From Dysgonomonas hofstadii (GTDB lineage: Bacteria > Bacteroidota > Bacteroidia > Bacteroidales > Dysgonomonadaceae), in assembly GCF_014196915.1 (NCBI RefSeq), contig NZ_JACIEP010000014.1:54541-118540 (forward strand): a stretch of DNA of 64,000 nt, in the 5' to 3' direction. The first letter of the stretch is position 1; the number at the start of each line of letters is the position of its first letter. The translations under genes and the position numbers were made by a program. Positions 17,543 to 27,170 of the stretch are shown here, piece by piece. The notes under the pieces are model-generated. The model was given only the letters and a program-made list of their open reading frames with translations. It searched no databases and had not been told where the DNA came from.

Positions 17543-18298
17543 TTAATCGCCATAAGCTTTCATTCCCGGATGTTGCTTGCTGTAAGTTTCCCAGAAACGC
17601 TTTCTGTATTCAAATGTTTTTCGTAAACAGGTTGCTTCATCGAAATTGCGAGCTCTGGCGTATTCTTTCACCATAAAGCTTATCATTTCATCGTTGCCCC
17701 AAAGGCGTCTGAAATTATAACATGCAGTATCGAGGCTTATTGTTCTACCAAACCGCATCCTGTTGAGGTCGACCAGATAAAATGTATATTTGTCACCCTC
17801 CTTTTTGTATAATATATTACCCGACGAATAGTCTATATGAAGTATTTTTTTCTCATGCAATGCGGCTGTGTATAAGGCAAACTGGCGAAGCAGTTCTTCA
17901 CGTCCTTCAAGCTGGCCATTGTAGAATTCGCGCATGATGCCATCAAATTCTTCATGGATAGATATGTAGAGGCTGTACTTGAGTAACTTGTATTCTCTCA
18001 GCTCCAGATAGGCGATAGGATCGGGCGTATGGAATCCGTTCTCTTTCAGACGAAAAGCATATTCATACGATCTGCGTGCTTTTGATTTCCGGCAGGTTCC
18101 GTAAGCTATCTGGTTGATGAGTATGGGCTTCTTAAAAGACTTCACATTTAGCTTGAGCCCGTCCACATCGAAAGTCTTTATCAGGTTCCGTCCCGAATAT
18201 ACAACTTCTCCCGATCGCAGGAATGATAATGGCAGGTCTTCTATGAATCTGAGAAGAGCTCCGTAATCGTCATTTATAACCAGTTTTACTTTACTCAT
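17543..18298 (-). CDS. LPS-kinase-like (Kdo/WaaP-type) protein
   Basis: 251 residues with a RIO/WaaP-like kinase fold: a conserved Lys in LKLNVKSFKKP, catalytic loop HIDYSSGNILY (HxDxxxxN) near residue 150, and DLNRM in place of DFG. Expected to phosphorylate a core or lipid-A-proximal sugar at the inner-membrane face. A clear paralogue lies at 48219-48962 (shared blocks KSFK.PILIN, RKSKA.RSY, TPDPIAY, GNILYKK, DLNRM). It is 5 bases from prfC and 16 from the glycosyltransferase, so the pair probably modifies LPS. Confidence 0.75.
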   Translation of the reverse strand: MSKVKLVINDDYGALLRFIEDLPLSFLRSGEVVYSGRNLIKTFDVDGLKLNVKSFKKPILINQIAYGTCRKSKARRSYEYAFRLKENGFHTPDPIAYLELREYKLLKYSLYISIHEEFDGIMREFYNGQLEGREELLRQFALYTAALHEKKILHIDYSSGNILYKKEGDKYTFYLVDLNRMRFGRTISLDTACYNFRRLWGNDEMISFMVKEYARARNFDEATCLRKTFEYRKRFWETYSKQHPGMKAYGD

Positions 18299-18303
18299 CT
18301 GTT

Positions 18304-19884
18304 TTAAAATTCGGATGTAAAATGGAATTTAATATCCTTATAGTCCTGTTGAGCCATGTTTAGAACATAGTTCGAATCGGCAAGGAATACATCACGTCCT
18401 TCTTTGTCGCATGCCATATATTGTGACTTGCGTTTTTTGAAGTCTTCCAACTGATCTTTATCGTCACTTTCTATCCAGCAGGCCTTAAAGAGGTTTATTG
18501 GCTCCCACTTACACTGGGCACCGTATTCATGCAACAGGCGGTACTGGATAACTTCAAATTGAAGCTGTCCTACCGTGCCGATAATTTTCCTGCCGTTGAA
18601 CTGGTTGGTAAATAGCTGTGCCACGCCTTCGTCCATCAACTGGTCTATACCTTTTTGAAGCTGTTTAGACTTCATAGGATCAGCATTCTCTATATATTTG
18701 AACATTTCAGGAGAGAAGCTTGGCAGGCCTTTGAAGTGCAAATCTTCACCTGCTGTCAGCGTGTCTCCTATTTTAAAATTTCCTGTATCGGGCAGTCCGA
18801 CAATATCTCCGGCAAATGCTTCGTCTACAGTTTCTTTCTTCTGAGCCATAAATGCCGTTGGTGATGAGAATTTGAGCATACGGTTGAGACGGATATGCTT
18901 GTAATTCACATTCCGCTCAAATTTTCCCGAGCAAATTTTCACAAAGGCTATACATGAACGGTGATTCGGGTCCATATTGGCGTGTATTTTGAAAATAAAA
19001 CCTGTGAAATTAGGCTCTTCGGGCTTCACTATTCTTTCAATGGCTTCTACAGGTCGTGGAGATGGGGCTATCTGCACAAAACAATCGAGAAGCTCCCTCA
19101 CCCCGAAATTATTTAGCGCCGATCCGAAGAATACAGGGGCAACCTCGCCTTTCAGGTAAACATCTATATCGAGCGAAGGATATACACCCTCTATCAACTC
19201 TATGTCTTCCCTCAATTTAGCAGCAAGATTATCTCCTATATGGCTTTCCAGTTCGGGACTGCTTATATCTTTAAATTCTACCGATTCGGTAACAGTCTGT
19301 TTGCTGGGAGTATAAAGATCCAGCTTTTCATGAAAAATATTATATACACCTTTAAACCGTTGTCCGCTGTCGATAGGCCAGCTAAGCGGGCAAACACCGA
19401 TCTTTAGTTCTTCTTCCAGTTCATCCAACAGTTCGAACGGATCTCTCCCGTCTCTGTCCATCTTGTTGACGAATATCATTACCGGAGTGCGGCGCATACG
19501 GCACACTTCCATCAGCTTGCGTGTCTGTGTTTCCACTCCTTTGGCTGAGTCTACCACAATGATTACACTGTCTACGGCGGTAAGCGTACGGTAAGTATCT
19601 TCTGCAAAATCCTGGTGACCAGGCGTGTCAAGGATGTTTATTTTGTAGCCATCGTAATCGAATCCCATCACGGAGGTAGCAACTGATATACCACGTTGCT
19701 TTTCTATCTCCATCCAGTCCGAAGTGGCTGTTTTTTTTATCTTGTTCGATTTCACGGCGCCTGCCACATGTATAGCACCACCAAAAAGCAGTAGTTTCTC
19801 GGTCAGTGTCGTTTTACCCGCATCGGGATGGCTTATAATGGCAAAGGTACGCCGTTTATGAATCTCTTTTTCCAGTTCGCTCAT
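18304..19884 (-). CDS. prfC: Peptide chain release factor 3
   Basis: Translational GTPase of 526 residues that recycles RF1/RF2 from the ribosome after termination. G1 [13 protein letters not shown] (~19-31), G2 region [13 protein letters not shown]3 DTPGHQDF (~87-94) and G4 NKMDRDG (~141-147) are intact. The RF3-specific C-terminal region includes ..[30 protein letters not shown] box on the minus strand (19905-19912) sits just upstream, so this is likely the first gene of the prfC-kinase-glycosyltransferase transcript. Confidence 0.96.
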   Translation of the reverse strand: MSELEKEIHKRRTFAIISHPDAGKTTLTEKLLLFGGAIHVAGAVKSNKIKKTATSDWMEIEKQRGISVATSVMGFDYDGYKINILDTPGHQDFAEDTYRTLTAVDSVIIVVDSAKGVETQTRKLMEVCRMRRTPVMIFVNKMDRDGRDPFELLDELEEELKIGVCPLSWPIDSGQRFKGVYNIFHEKLDLYTPSKQTVTESVEFKDISSPELESHIGDNLAAKLREDIELIEGVYPSLDIDVYLKGEVAPVFFGSALNNFGVRELLDCFVQIAPSPRPVEAIERIVKPEEPNFTGFIFKIHANMDPNHRSCIAFVKICSGKFERNVNYKHIRLNRMLKFSSPTAFMAQKKETVDEAFAGDIVGLPDTGNFKIGDTLTAGEDLHFKGLPSFSPEMFKYIENADPMKSKQLQKGIDQLMDEGVAQLFTNQFNGRKIIGTVGQLQFEVIQYRLLHEYGAQCKWEPINLFKACWIESDDKDQLEDFKKRKSQYMACDKEGRDVFLADSNYVLNMAQQDYKDIKFHFTSEF

Positions 19885-19904
19885 CTTTCAGTATTAATGA
19901 GATG

Positions 19905-19912
19905 CAAAAATA
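19905..19912 (-). promoter_or_regulatory. -7 box TATTTTTG for prfC
   Basis: Minus-strand TATTTTTG, an exact TAnnTTTG match, 21 bases upstream of the prfC ATG. The rest of 19885-20135 is A+T-rich with no gene visible. Confidence 0.45.
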
Positions 19913-20135
19913 GTAAAAATAATTATAGCTTTTTGACTATTAACAGGCACGAATGGTTTAATTATGTGAAGATTTTGTTTCTTTTTTTATACATCTAAAG
20001 AAACAAGCAGATGAGAAACAGGCTTTTGATGTTTTGCGCCTCTTCTTTTATGATAGTAATTGTATTTTATGTAATTATAAAATATAATTTTATTATTTTT
20101 TGTTCAACTGCTTGGTGAAGGGTTAATAAGCCCCA

Positions 20136-20945
20136 TTACAGTTCTTTTATTTCCCTGCAAAGTTCCAGCACAGGATCGGCATCGGGGTAAAGCAGGTGAT
20201 CAGGAATGCCGTCGAAATCTTTTCCCCAGAAAGATATGTCGGTCGGTATCTCAAATTTTGCCACCAGACGATTATTAAAGTCCAGTTCACTTTTGGTATC
20301 GTACTTGTCTGTGATGCCATCTGTAGATACAAGATAACCCTCCTGAAAATAAGGGCGTAAGGCTGTTGGCGGGCAAATGCTTAACAAACGTATGTTAACA
20401 AGGTCGTGCTCTGAATTCACGCTTATACGGTTGGTAGGATAGGGAAGGGCGAAAATAAATACATAGCCCTTATCTGTTTTGTTGCCCGATAAAGCGAACG
20501 AACAAGCTACCCGCAGCGAATGGGTAAAATCGATGAAAGGGGTAGGGCACACTTCATAATGCTGAAGGATGCTCCACTGTATATTCCTTCTTTTTTTCAC
20601 TTCCCGGTAGCCTTCTATTTTGCGTTCTTCAAACAGGCGGGCAAGCGTATATCCTTTTTCCTTCAGAATGCGGAACCGTTCGGTCAGTTCGTTTTGAGGA
20701 AGATAATCTCCCCGGTATATGGTCGGGTAAATAGTGGATATCCCGGCTTTATTGCGGTAATCATTAACCTGCCCACGGTAGAAGAGCATATGGTCTTTGT
20801 TGGCGAACGACAGGCGCGCGACATGCTCAACGAGTTCCCTGAATGTTTCCAGTCTGAATGCCTGTGCGGCACCTACCTTTGTTTGCTTCGGATTGCCGAA
20901 GTAGTGGAAGAGTTCGGATGTCAGTACTGGTGTTATTCGCCTCAT
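20136..20945 (-). CDS. FRG-domain protein
   Basis: 269 residues containing the FRG domain, named for its Phe-Arg-Gly motif: here MLFYRGQVNDYRNKAGISTI (FYRG near residue 55), then the conserved ILQHYEVCPTPFIDFTHSLRVACSFAL. FRG proteins are common in accessory and defence loci; a biochemical activity is not established, though some are thought to be nucleotide-modifying. Fifteen bases separate it from the RNase H gene upstream, so the two are probably co-transcribed. No transmembrane or signal segment is visible. Confidence 0.85.
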   Translation of the reverse strand: MRRITPVLTSELFHYFGNPKQTKVGAAQAFRLETFRELVEHVARLSFANKDHMLFYRGQVNDYRNKAGISTIYPTIYRGDYLPQNELTERFRILKEKGYTLARLFEERKIEGYREVKKRRNIQWSILQHYEVCPTPFIDFTHSLRVACSFALSGNKTDKGYVFIFALPYPTNRISVNSEHDLVNIRLLSICPPTALRPYFQEGYLVSTDGITDKYDTKSELDFNNRLVAKFEIPTDISFWGKDFDGIPDHLLYPDADPVLELCREIKEL

Positions 20946-20960
20946 GGTATCAGGTATTTG

Positions 20961-21587
20961 TTATTTTCTTCCGAAGTCGGCGGGTATTTCGCCCCATTCG
21001 TCAGTTTTCCATTTTATGATTCGGGTGGTATAAGTGTTTTCTCGCAGCCATTTTTCAGCACGCTCTATCAGATAGAAAAGCGATTGGTTTTCGGGTACAC
21101 GCTCCAGTTTGGTCTTACACTTTTTCTCTTTCACCCACTTAATGGCATTGGCGCTGTCAGAGTAAACGGGGATATTATAGTTCTTCTGTTTTAACAGTGC
21201 CAGACCGTGTACCAGTGCCAGGAATTCGCCCACATTGTTTGTCCCTTTTTCGAACGGCCCCTGATGGAACACCTGTTCGCCGGTTTTCACATACACGCCC
21301 CTGTATTCGAGCAAGCCCGGATTTCCGCTGCAGGCGGCATCTACCGAGAGGCTGTCTTTTATTATTTCAGGGATACTGTTTATAGAGACTTTTTTCTTTT
21401 TTTCAGCGTTCTTACCTACATAATTCCACGGGTTGTCATTAAACGCTTTTGTAGCTTCTTCTTCGGTAGGGAAAGACTTATATATAGCCCCGTCGTAGCC
21501 TTCAACTTGTGCTTTGGCCTCATTCCATTGGGAATAGACGCCTGGCTTTACGCCGTTCCATACTACATAAAAGTTTTTCTTTGCCAC
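20961..21587 (-). CDS. rnhA: Ribonuclease H with viroplasmin domain
   Basis: 208 residues. Residues 1-50 are a caulimovirus-viroplasmin (RNase H1 N-terminal) domain, FYVVWNGVKPGVYSQWNEAK, which binds RNA-DNA hybrid. Residues ~73-205 form the RNase H domain: first catalytic Asp in SVDAACSGNPG, Glu in NNVGEFLAL, Asp in PVYSDSANAIKWV, and a terminal Asp in PADFGRK. Removes RNA from hybrids at primers and R-loops. Start is a GTG (MAKKNFY); the CAAATGTA at 21611-21618 is the -7 box TACATTTG on the minus strand. Confidence 0.93.
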   Translation of the reverse strand: MAKKNFYVVWNGVKPGVYSQWNEAKAQVEGYDGAIYKSFPTEEEATKAFNDNPWNYVGKNAEKKKKVSINSIPEIIKDSLSVDAACSGNPGLLEYRGVYVKTGEQVFHQGPFEKGTNNVGEFLALVHGLALLKQKNYNIPVYSDSANAIKWVKEKKCKTKLERVPENQSLFYLIERAEKWLRENTYTTRIIKWKTDEWGEIPADFGRK

Positions 21588-21680
21588 GCTGTTTTTCTGT
21601 TTTTACGGTACAAATGTAATAAATAATGCCGATGGGTAATCGTATTCTGTGGTTTGATTCTTTAGGAAGGTTCAGGTGAT

Positions 21681-22148
21681 TTAGTACATTGTGTTTTGCA
21701 TCAGTTTCAAACGCTTCATATCTTTTTCCCTGCCGAATAACCGGAGAATCCTCATCTGTTCTTCTATTGTAGGGATTTTGATAAACAGATTATTGATCTC
21801 GATAGAAACATATTTATGTACATTCACTTCTAGCCAGTGGTTTTCTTTATAAACAAGCAAATCTCCTTCTATCTCAATATCCATTTCGGAAAAACTATAT
21901 CTGCTGAAATCCGATTTGAACAGCTCCGATTCTTTCATCAAGGGATTGTTCTCTATTTTATCATTCCAGATTTTTTTGAGTTTGGCGGAATCGCGGGTAG
22001 ATGTGAGTATATCGATATCATTGGTATTACCAATTTCTATTCCGGATAGAATAATAGCAGAGGCTCCTATCACAAAGAAATCGTCTTCCAGCAATTCCAG
22101 CCCCGGGGTGGCTTCGTTCAGGGTTCTTATTATCTTTTCTCTTATCAT
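21681..22148 (-). CDS. Nucleotidyltransferase-fold protein of unknown role
   Basis: 155 residues. The early segment FFVIGASAIILSGIEIGNTNDIDILT matches the GA/S...DxD signature of a pol-beta-type nucleotidyltransferase fold (DID near residue 44), and the C-terminal PTIEEQMRILRLFGREKDMKRL is typical of such minimal proteins. It begins in an ATGA overlap with the stop of the upstream transporter, so the two are translationally coupled. Target unknown. No antitoxin-like partner is visible, which argues against a simple MNT/HEPN toxin pair. Confidence 0.6.
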   Translation of the reverse strand: MIREKIIRTLNEATPGLELLEDDFFVIGASAIILSGIEIGNTNDIDILTSTRDSAKLKKIWNDKIENNPLMKESELFKSDFSRYSFSEMDIEIEGDLLVYKENHWLEVNVHKYVSIEINNLFIKIPTIEEQMRILRLFGREKDMKRLKLMQNTMY

Positions 22149-23824
22149 CAGAAAAAGATCATCAGCAATAACTGGGTAAATACAATCCTTGTAAACATAG
22201 AAACCGGATATACAGTAGCATAAGCCACCGAAGGATCGTCATCGTCTATCGTTGAGTTTACATAATTGAGTGCCATCGGGTTTGCCATGCTGCCACAAAG
22301 CATACCCACGTTCTTAGCATAGTCTATATTATAGATTTTCATTGCGATAAGCGCCATGATAAGTACAGGGACGACAGTGAGAATGAAGCCGAAGCCTATC
22401 CATATAAGCCCTTCGGTCTGGAACACCGTTTCGAAAAAGTGTTCTCCTGCTCCTATACCAAGGCAAGCCAGATAGACAGTAAGTCCGAATTCACGCATCA
22501 ATAGGTTTGCACTTTGGGTAGTATAAGTGGATATGCGGAAACGGGGCCCGAATGCACCCATCAGTATACCTACGATGATGGGTCCTGCGGCAATCCCCAG
22601 TCTTATAGGAAAATCCATACCGGGAAACGGAATAGGCATAGCCCCTAATATAAGCCCTAAGGCGATACCGAGAAATATAGCGATCAGGTTTGGCCTGTTA
22701 AGACGTTTTTCCTCATTTCCCAGTATTTTAGCCACATTATCTATCGATACTTTTTCGCCTACCACGGTCAGTTTATCCCCTATCTGGAGTGTTAGTTCGC
22801 GCGATGCAAGCAGGTCTATACCTGCACGGTTTACCCGGGTAATATTTATCCCATAGCTGTTGCGTAGCTTCAAAGTCCCCAGCTTTACACCGTTCACCTT
22901 GCTGTTGGTCACGATTATCCTGCGGGAGACAAGCTGACTGTTGTCTATATGGTTCCAGTCGATGTCTTCTTTGTTCCAGTCTACATTTTCCTGCTCACCA
23001 AAGAGTATTTTAATATGCTCGACATCCGATTTTTTCGATATGATGAGCAGATGGTCATTGTGCTTCAATACACTTTCGGATGTAGGAATAGTGACAATTC
23101 CCTCTCTCCATATACGGGAGATAACAAAATGGCGTGATGCCAGTTGCATTATTTCACGTATGTTTTTCCCTTCTACGGCCGGATTGGTGATATGAAACTC
23201 ACCGACGTACATATTGTTGTCTTTCTTTTCGTGCGACTCAGACAGTACGTTTTTAGGTACGAACACTTTTCGCAGGAATATGATCGCCAATATCACGCCG
23301 ACTACCCCTAACGGATAGGCCACGGCTGTCGCCAGAGCCATATCTGCGATTACCCGGCTGTCGCCTCCCGTAAGTTGTTTTACTGCTTGTTGCGCCGCAC
23401 CCAACGCCGGGGTGTTGGTCGTTGCTCCGCAAAGCAGGCCGACCATGTTTGGTAATGATATATCGCTGGCAAAACTTAGGATTGCTGTTAGTATAAGTCC
23501 GATAAATACTACGCCCAGCGCCAGCATGTTAAGTCTTAGCCCTCCTTTTTTTAGTGAAGCGAAGAATCCGGGGCCTACCTGTAAGCCCAGTGCATACACA
23601 AACATAATCAGTCCGAAATTCTGGGCAAACTGCAACATATCCATGTTCAGGTCGGGATTGAAATGCCCGATAAGAATGCCGACAAAGAATACGAATGTAA
23701 TTCCCAGCGAAACATTTAAAAGTTTCAGCTTACCTAATAGTATTCCTACTGCCGAAACAACGGATATGATGATAATAGACTGAACCGATGAGGGTTCGAG
23801 TATGGTTTCAGATAACCAATCCAT
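22148..23824 (-). CDS. Putative transporter, AspT/YidE/YbjL family
   Basis: 558 residues. Two blocks of hydrophobic segments (~1-180 and ~370-558), each with the AspT 'duplication' motif (LCGATTNTPALGAAQQA and LCGSMANPMALNYVNS), flank two cytoplasmic TrkA-C/RCK_C regulatory domains (~200-365, ..GVKLGTLKLRNSYGINITRV). Family members include aspartate:alanine antiporters; most are uncharacterised. Minus-strand TACCTTTG at 23854-23861 is the likely promoter. Coupled to the downstream nucleotidyltransferase-fold gene. Confidence 0.88.
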   Translation of the reverse strand: MDWLSETILEPSSVQSIIIISVVSAVGILLGKLKLLNVSLGITFVFFVGILIGHFNPDLNMDMLQFAQNFGLIMFVYALGLQVGPGFFASLKKGGLRLNMLALGVVFIGLILTAILSFASDISLPNMVGLLCGATTNTPALGAAQQAVKQLTGGDSRVIADMALATAVAYPLGVVGVILAIIFLRKVFVPKNVLSESHEKKDNNMYVGEFHITNPAVEGKNIREIMQLASRHFVISRIWREGIVTIPTSESVLKHNDHLLIISKKSDVEHIKILFGEQENVDWNKEDIDWNHIDNSQLVSRRIIVTNSKVNGVKLGTLKLRNSYGINITRVNRAGIDLLASRELTLQIGDKLTVVGEKVSIDNVAKILGNEEKRLNRPNLIAIFLGIALGLILGAMPIPFPGMDFPIRLGIAAGPIIVGILMGAFGPRFRISTYTTQSANLLMREFGLTVYLACLGIGAGEHFFETVFQTEGLIWIGFGFILTVVPVLIMALIAMKIYNIDYAKNVGMLCGSMANPMALNYVNSTIDDDDPSVAYATVYPVSMFTRIVFTQLLLMIFF

Positions 23825-23944
23825 AACTTTGTACTACGTTATAAAACGGAGGACAAAGGTACGACAATTAATGCCAATCTACCAATATGACGGGTGAAAA
23901 TTGGTAAATGTGTGTTTAGTGATATTATTGATGCCGAAAAACCA

Positions 23945-24400
23945 TTATTTACATGATTCATATTTCCAGACCGTAGCTATAGCAGTCGCCTTCCTGCTGA
24001 ATTCGTCAAGAAATTCTTTGTACTTTTCATCATAATATGAACTACCACAAAGTGCCCCTTCTGAATTGTAGATATATTGAGGAGGTTGCTCGACCGATAG
24101 CTTCAGTATATCACTTTGCGCTTTTTCAGTGGATGGTTTATCATAGGGATATAAAAAATTACTTCTGTAATAGTTTTCTCCATCCATTTTATACAAGACA
24201 ATATAACCTGAAGTAACACTTCTGTTTTCAATCATATCCACAAGCCAGTCTACTTCTTTGGCCGGGTTGTTTTCCATCGGATCATAAATGTCCTTTCCGC
24301 AATCATTATTTTCATCCTTGTCATCACTGCAAGAGGTATATGACAATAATGAGATACTTAATAATAATGATGCTGAGAGTTTCAATAATTGATGTTTCAT
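23945..24400 (-). CDS. Small lipoprotein, function unknown
   Basis: About 151 residues from ATG 24400. Signal peptide ends in a lipobox LSYTSC, followed by an acidic linker (DDKDENND). No known domain recognised. The only notable feature is a Cys near the C-terminus (YESCK) pairing possibly with CGKD or CGSS. The upstream in-frame codons (to 24445) read A+T-rich spacer. Confidence 0.6.
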   Translation of the reverse strand: MKHQLLKLSASLLLSISLLSYTSCSDDKDENNDCGKDIYDPMENNPAKEVDWLVDMIENRSVTSGYIVLYKMDGENYYRSNFLYPYDKPSTEKAQSDILKLSVEQPPQYIYNSEGALCGSSYYDEKYKEFLDEFSRKATAIATVWKYESCK

Positions 24401-24466
24401 AGTTTCTGAGTTTAAGATTGCTTCTATCTTATTGATGTTATTCAATAAAAAATAGCTGCATAAGAA

Positions 24467-24495
24467 ATAAAAAAGCCTTCCGGAAAGAAAGGCTT
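24467..24495 (-). terminator. Terminator after the lipoprotein gene at 24519
   Basis: Arms AAGCCTT (24473-24479) and AAGGCTT (24489-24495); on the minus strand the hairpin is followed by a T run. Confidence 0.7.
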
Positions 24496-24518
24496 CACAT
24501 AAACATCAGTGCAATTAT

Positions 24519-25076
24519 TTAATCTGTTACGATTTTTAAATCTTTTGTTATCTGATAACTAATGACAGCGGTGTCAGCTTTTTCCAGCGTATTTCCCGTT
24601 TCATCGCCATAAGTGAAATTGACAGTCTGTACCATTATCTTATTCGAGTTGATACGGGAGGTTACCTCACTGTAATACTCCACCATATCTTCGTAAGCTA
24701 CCAGCAGATTACCTTGTAATACTCCGTTTTTATCATAGCTTAGCAGGTATTCTGTAATCTCACCGTCGGTGACAACCTGTATGGTGAGTATTCTGCCATT
24801 CTCATTCGAAAGTAAAACACGCCCCATAGTCAGGTCGGCGATATCATATCCCTGCAAACCTTCTACCTTTGCCAGTTGAAGAGTGTCATACTGGATTTGT
24901 GTGAGACGTTCTACCTTTGTCAGGTCTATCGTATTCAATTTACTGCTCAGGGCTACTTCGTCCAGTTGGATATCCAGGTTTTTTACTTGGGATTGCTGTT
25001 CTTTAGCCTGATTGCTACCACAAGAAAAGAGCATTAGAGAAAGAGCCAGAGGGCCAAAAATGAAAGTAGTTTTCAT
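24519..25076 (-). CDS. Lipoprotein, function unknown
   Basis: 185 residues. Signal peptide with lipobox LFSCGS (Cys ~19), Gln/Lys-rich linker, then a predicted all-beta domain. No family recognised. It lies 14 bases downstream of rfbD in the same direction and ends at a good terminator, so it may be the last gene of that transcript. Confidence 0.6.
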   Translation of the reverse strand: MKTTFIFGPLALSLMLFSCGSNQAKEQQSQVKNLDIQLDEVALSSKLNTIDLTKVERLTQIQYDTLQLAKVEGLQGYDIADLTMGRVLLSNENGRILTIQVVTDGEITEYLLSYDKNGVLQGNLLVAYEDMVEYYSEVTSRINSNKIMVQTVNFTYGDETGNTLEKADTAVISYQITKDLKIVTD

Positions 25077-25090
25077 TTAGTTTTGTGTAT

Positions 25091-25987
25091 TTAATTGTTA
25101 TTATTAGTTAACAATTCTTCAATACAAATGTTCAGGCTATCTTCCCATTTAGGAATAGATAGATTGAATGTTGATTTTATTTTTGATTTATCGAGCACGC
25201 TGTATTTCGGACGGATGGCTTTAGTCGGATACTGGTCGGTGGTAATAGGGTTCACCTTGCAGGCAATGGCGGCGTCTTTGTGTATCTGTATCGTAAAGTC
25301 ATACCATGTGGTAACTCCTTCATTAGAATAATGGTAGATGCCCGCGGAAAAACCGTGTGCTTCGCTGTGATCGAGTATCTTGATTATTGCTTGTGCCAGA
25401 TCGGCTGCATTAGTCGGAGTGCCTGTCTGATCGGCTACCACATTTAGTTCATCACGTTCGCGTCCGTATTTCATCATGGTTTTCACAAAGTTATTCCCAA
25501 AAATGGAATACAGCCAGGCGGTGCGTATAACGATGCTGCCGGGGCAGGCTCTCATTAGTTCTCTTTCTCCTTCCAGTTTCGATTTGCCGTATACCGATTG
25601 TGGGTTTACCTCATCGTCTTCTGCATAAGGCTTTGTTGACGTACCGTCATATACATAATCGGTGGAGATATGGATAATCTTTGCTCCGTTGTTTGTGGCA
25701 GCTATACCCAGATTAGCCGCAGCATCACGGTTGATTCTGTAGCACAGGTCAATGTCGTCTTCGGCCTTATCTACTGCTGTATAAGCAGCACAATTGACAA
25801 TGTACCGGATCTTGTTTTCTCTTACAAAGTCGTTGATGGCATCAAGATCGGTGATATCGAGTTCGCTCACATCGGTGAAGATGAATTTGAAATTATTTTC
25901 ATGCTCTTTCGATGCACGCTTCAATTCACTACCCAACTGGCCGTTAGCACCTGTTATCAAAATGTTTTTTTGTACAAGCTCGAACAT
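25091..25987 (-). CDS. rfbD: dTDP-4-dehydrorhamnose reductase
   Basis: Last step of dTDP-L-rhamnose synthesis for surface polysaccharide. Extended SDR fold: NAD(P)-binding GANGQLGSEL at the start, HISTDYVYDG, and the catalytic YxxxK in SVYGKSKLEGE. Start at ATG 25987 (MFELVQKNILITG) has an AGGA 8 bases upstream; the longer frame to 26050 begins with GTG and adds a polar stretch not seen in the family. rfbA, rfbB and rfbC are not in this window, so rhamnose synthesis genes are dispersed here. Confidence 0.9.
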   Translation of the reverse strand: MFELVQKNILITGANGQLGSELKRASKEHENNFKFIFTDVSELDITDLDAINDFVRENKIRYIVNCAAYTAVDKAEDDIDLCYRINRDAAANLGIAATNNGAKIIHISTDYVYDGTSTKPYAEDDEVNPQSVYGKSKLEGERELMRACPGSIVIRTAWLYSIFGNNFVKTMMKYGRERDELNVVADQTGTPTNAADLAQAIIKILDHSEAHGFSAGIYHYSNEGVTTWYDFTIQIHKDAAIACKVNPITTDQYPTKAIRPKYSVLDKSKIKSTFNLSIPKWEDSLNICIEELLTNNNN

Positions 25988-26071
25988 AAATATGTTCCTG
26001 GCGGTTTCATCCTGGTCGTCAGCCTGTTTGTTTCCTGAGAAAAATGCCACTTTTTTTAATTAAAAATGAAA

Positions 26072-26119
26072 AATTAAGAATGAAAAATAGAAATAACTCA
26101 TAATCCTTCATTCTTAATT
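26072..26119. repeat. 13-bp perfect inverted repeat in the fabD-rfbD spacer
   Basis: AATTAAGAATGAA (26072-26084) and its reverse complement (26107-26119). One of a series of self-complementary spacers in this window. Confidence 0.7.
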
Positions 26120-26133
26120 CATAATTAGTTTTC

Positions 26134-27015
26134 TTATTGTTTACCGCTGGTAGCTACTTCCGATGCTATTTTCTTCACCAGTCCCTGCAATACATTGCCC
26201 GGGCCAAGTTCTATGAATTCCGTTGCACCGTCGGCCACCATATGCTGTACCGACTGGGTCCATTTTACAGGAGCCGTCAGTTGGGCGATCAGGTTAGTCT
26301 TGATAGCAGTAGGATCTGTTTCGCCTACAGTAGATACATTCTGGTATACGGCGCATACAGGGGTTTTTATTTCTGTAGCGTCTATCGCGGCCGAAAGTTC
26401 TACTTTAGCAGGTTCCATCAATGGAGAGTGGAACGCACCACCCACTTTCAGTTTAAGGGCACGTTTAGCTCCTGCAGCCAAAAGCAGTTCGCATGCTTTA
26501 TCGATTCCGGCATTTGTTCCCGAAATTACGACCTGTCCCGGGCAGTTATAGTTAGCCGGAACTACAATCTCGTCTGTAATGGACGCGCATACTTCTTCTA
26601 CTTTTGCATCGGGCAGGCCAAGTACGGCAGCCATAGTAGAAGGATTCATTTCGCAGGCTTTCTGCATTGCCAAAGCACGTTTGTAAACTAGTTTCAGCCC
26701 GTCTTCGAACGATAGCGCGTCAGCTGCCACCAACGCCGAAAATTCGCCTAAGGAGTGTCCGGCAACCATGTCCGGCTTGAAATCTTCGCCCATGGTTTTT
26801 GCCAATATCACCGAGTGAAGGAATATAGCCGGTTGGGTAACTTTTGTCTGACGAAGATCTTCGTCTGTACCTGCAAACATAAGATCTGTGATTCTGAACC
26901 CAAGAATTTCGTTTGCTTTTTCAAACATTTCTTTGGCAAGCGGAGACGTTTCGTACAGGTCTTTACCCATTCCTACAAACTGTGCTCCCTGTCCTGGAAA
27001 TACAAATGCTTTCAT
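26134..27015 (-). CDS. fabD: Malonyl-CoA:ACP transacylase
   Basis: 293 residues. Transfers malonyl from CoA to acyl carrier protein to start fatty-acid elongation. FPGQGAQFVGMGKDLY at the N-terminus, active-site Ser in GHSLGEFSALVAA (~Ser90), catalytic His in GGAFHSPLM (~His199) and the Gln in the first motif are all present. Minus-strand TAATTTTG (27060-27067) is a likely promoter. No other fab genes neighbour it. Confidence 0.96.
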   Translation of the reverse strand: MKAFVFPGQGAQFVGMGKDLYETSPLAKEMFEKANEILGFRITDLMFAGTDEDLRQTKVTQPAIFLHSVILAKTMGEDFKPDMVAGHSLGEFSALVAADALSFEDGLKLVYKRALAMQKACEMNPSTMAAVLGLPDAKVEEVCASITDEIVVPANYNCPGQVVISGTNAGIDKACELLLAAGAKRALKLKVGGAFHSPLMEPAKVELSAAIDATEIKTPVCAVYQNVSTVGETDPTAIKTNLIAQLTAPVKWTQSVQHMVADGATEFIELGPGNVLQGLVKKIASEVATSGKQ

Positions 27016-27170
27016 TTTAAATATTAAATAGTTAATATTAGCTGTTTAATTTCAGCGTGCAAAATTACGAAAATAATCAATACAGAATAAATTCTTTCCG
27101 ATATTCTTCATGTACAATATTAATTATTACTTTTATCAGTAGATAGAATCCTAAGATAGAATCCTATGCT

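Noticed and set aside
21681..22148. Toxin-antitoxin (MNT/HEPN) locus
   Set aside because: The nucleotidyltransferase-fold protein has no HEPN partner; its neighbour is a transporter with which it is coupled.
25988..26050. 21-residue N-terminal extension of rfbD
   Set aside because: It starts with GTG in a repeat-containing spacer and would place a polar segment before the Rossmann motif; the internal ATG has a good AGGA.
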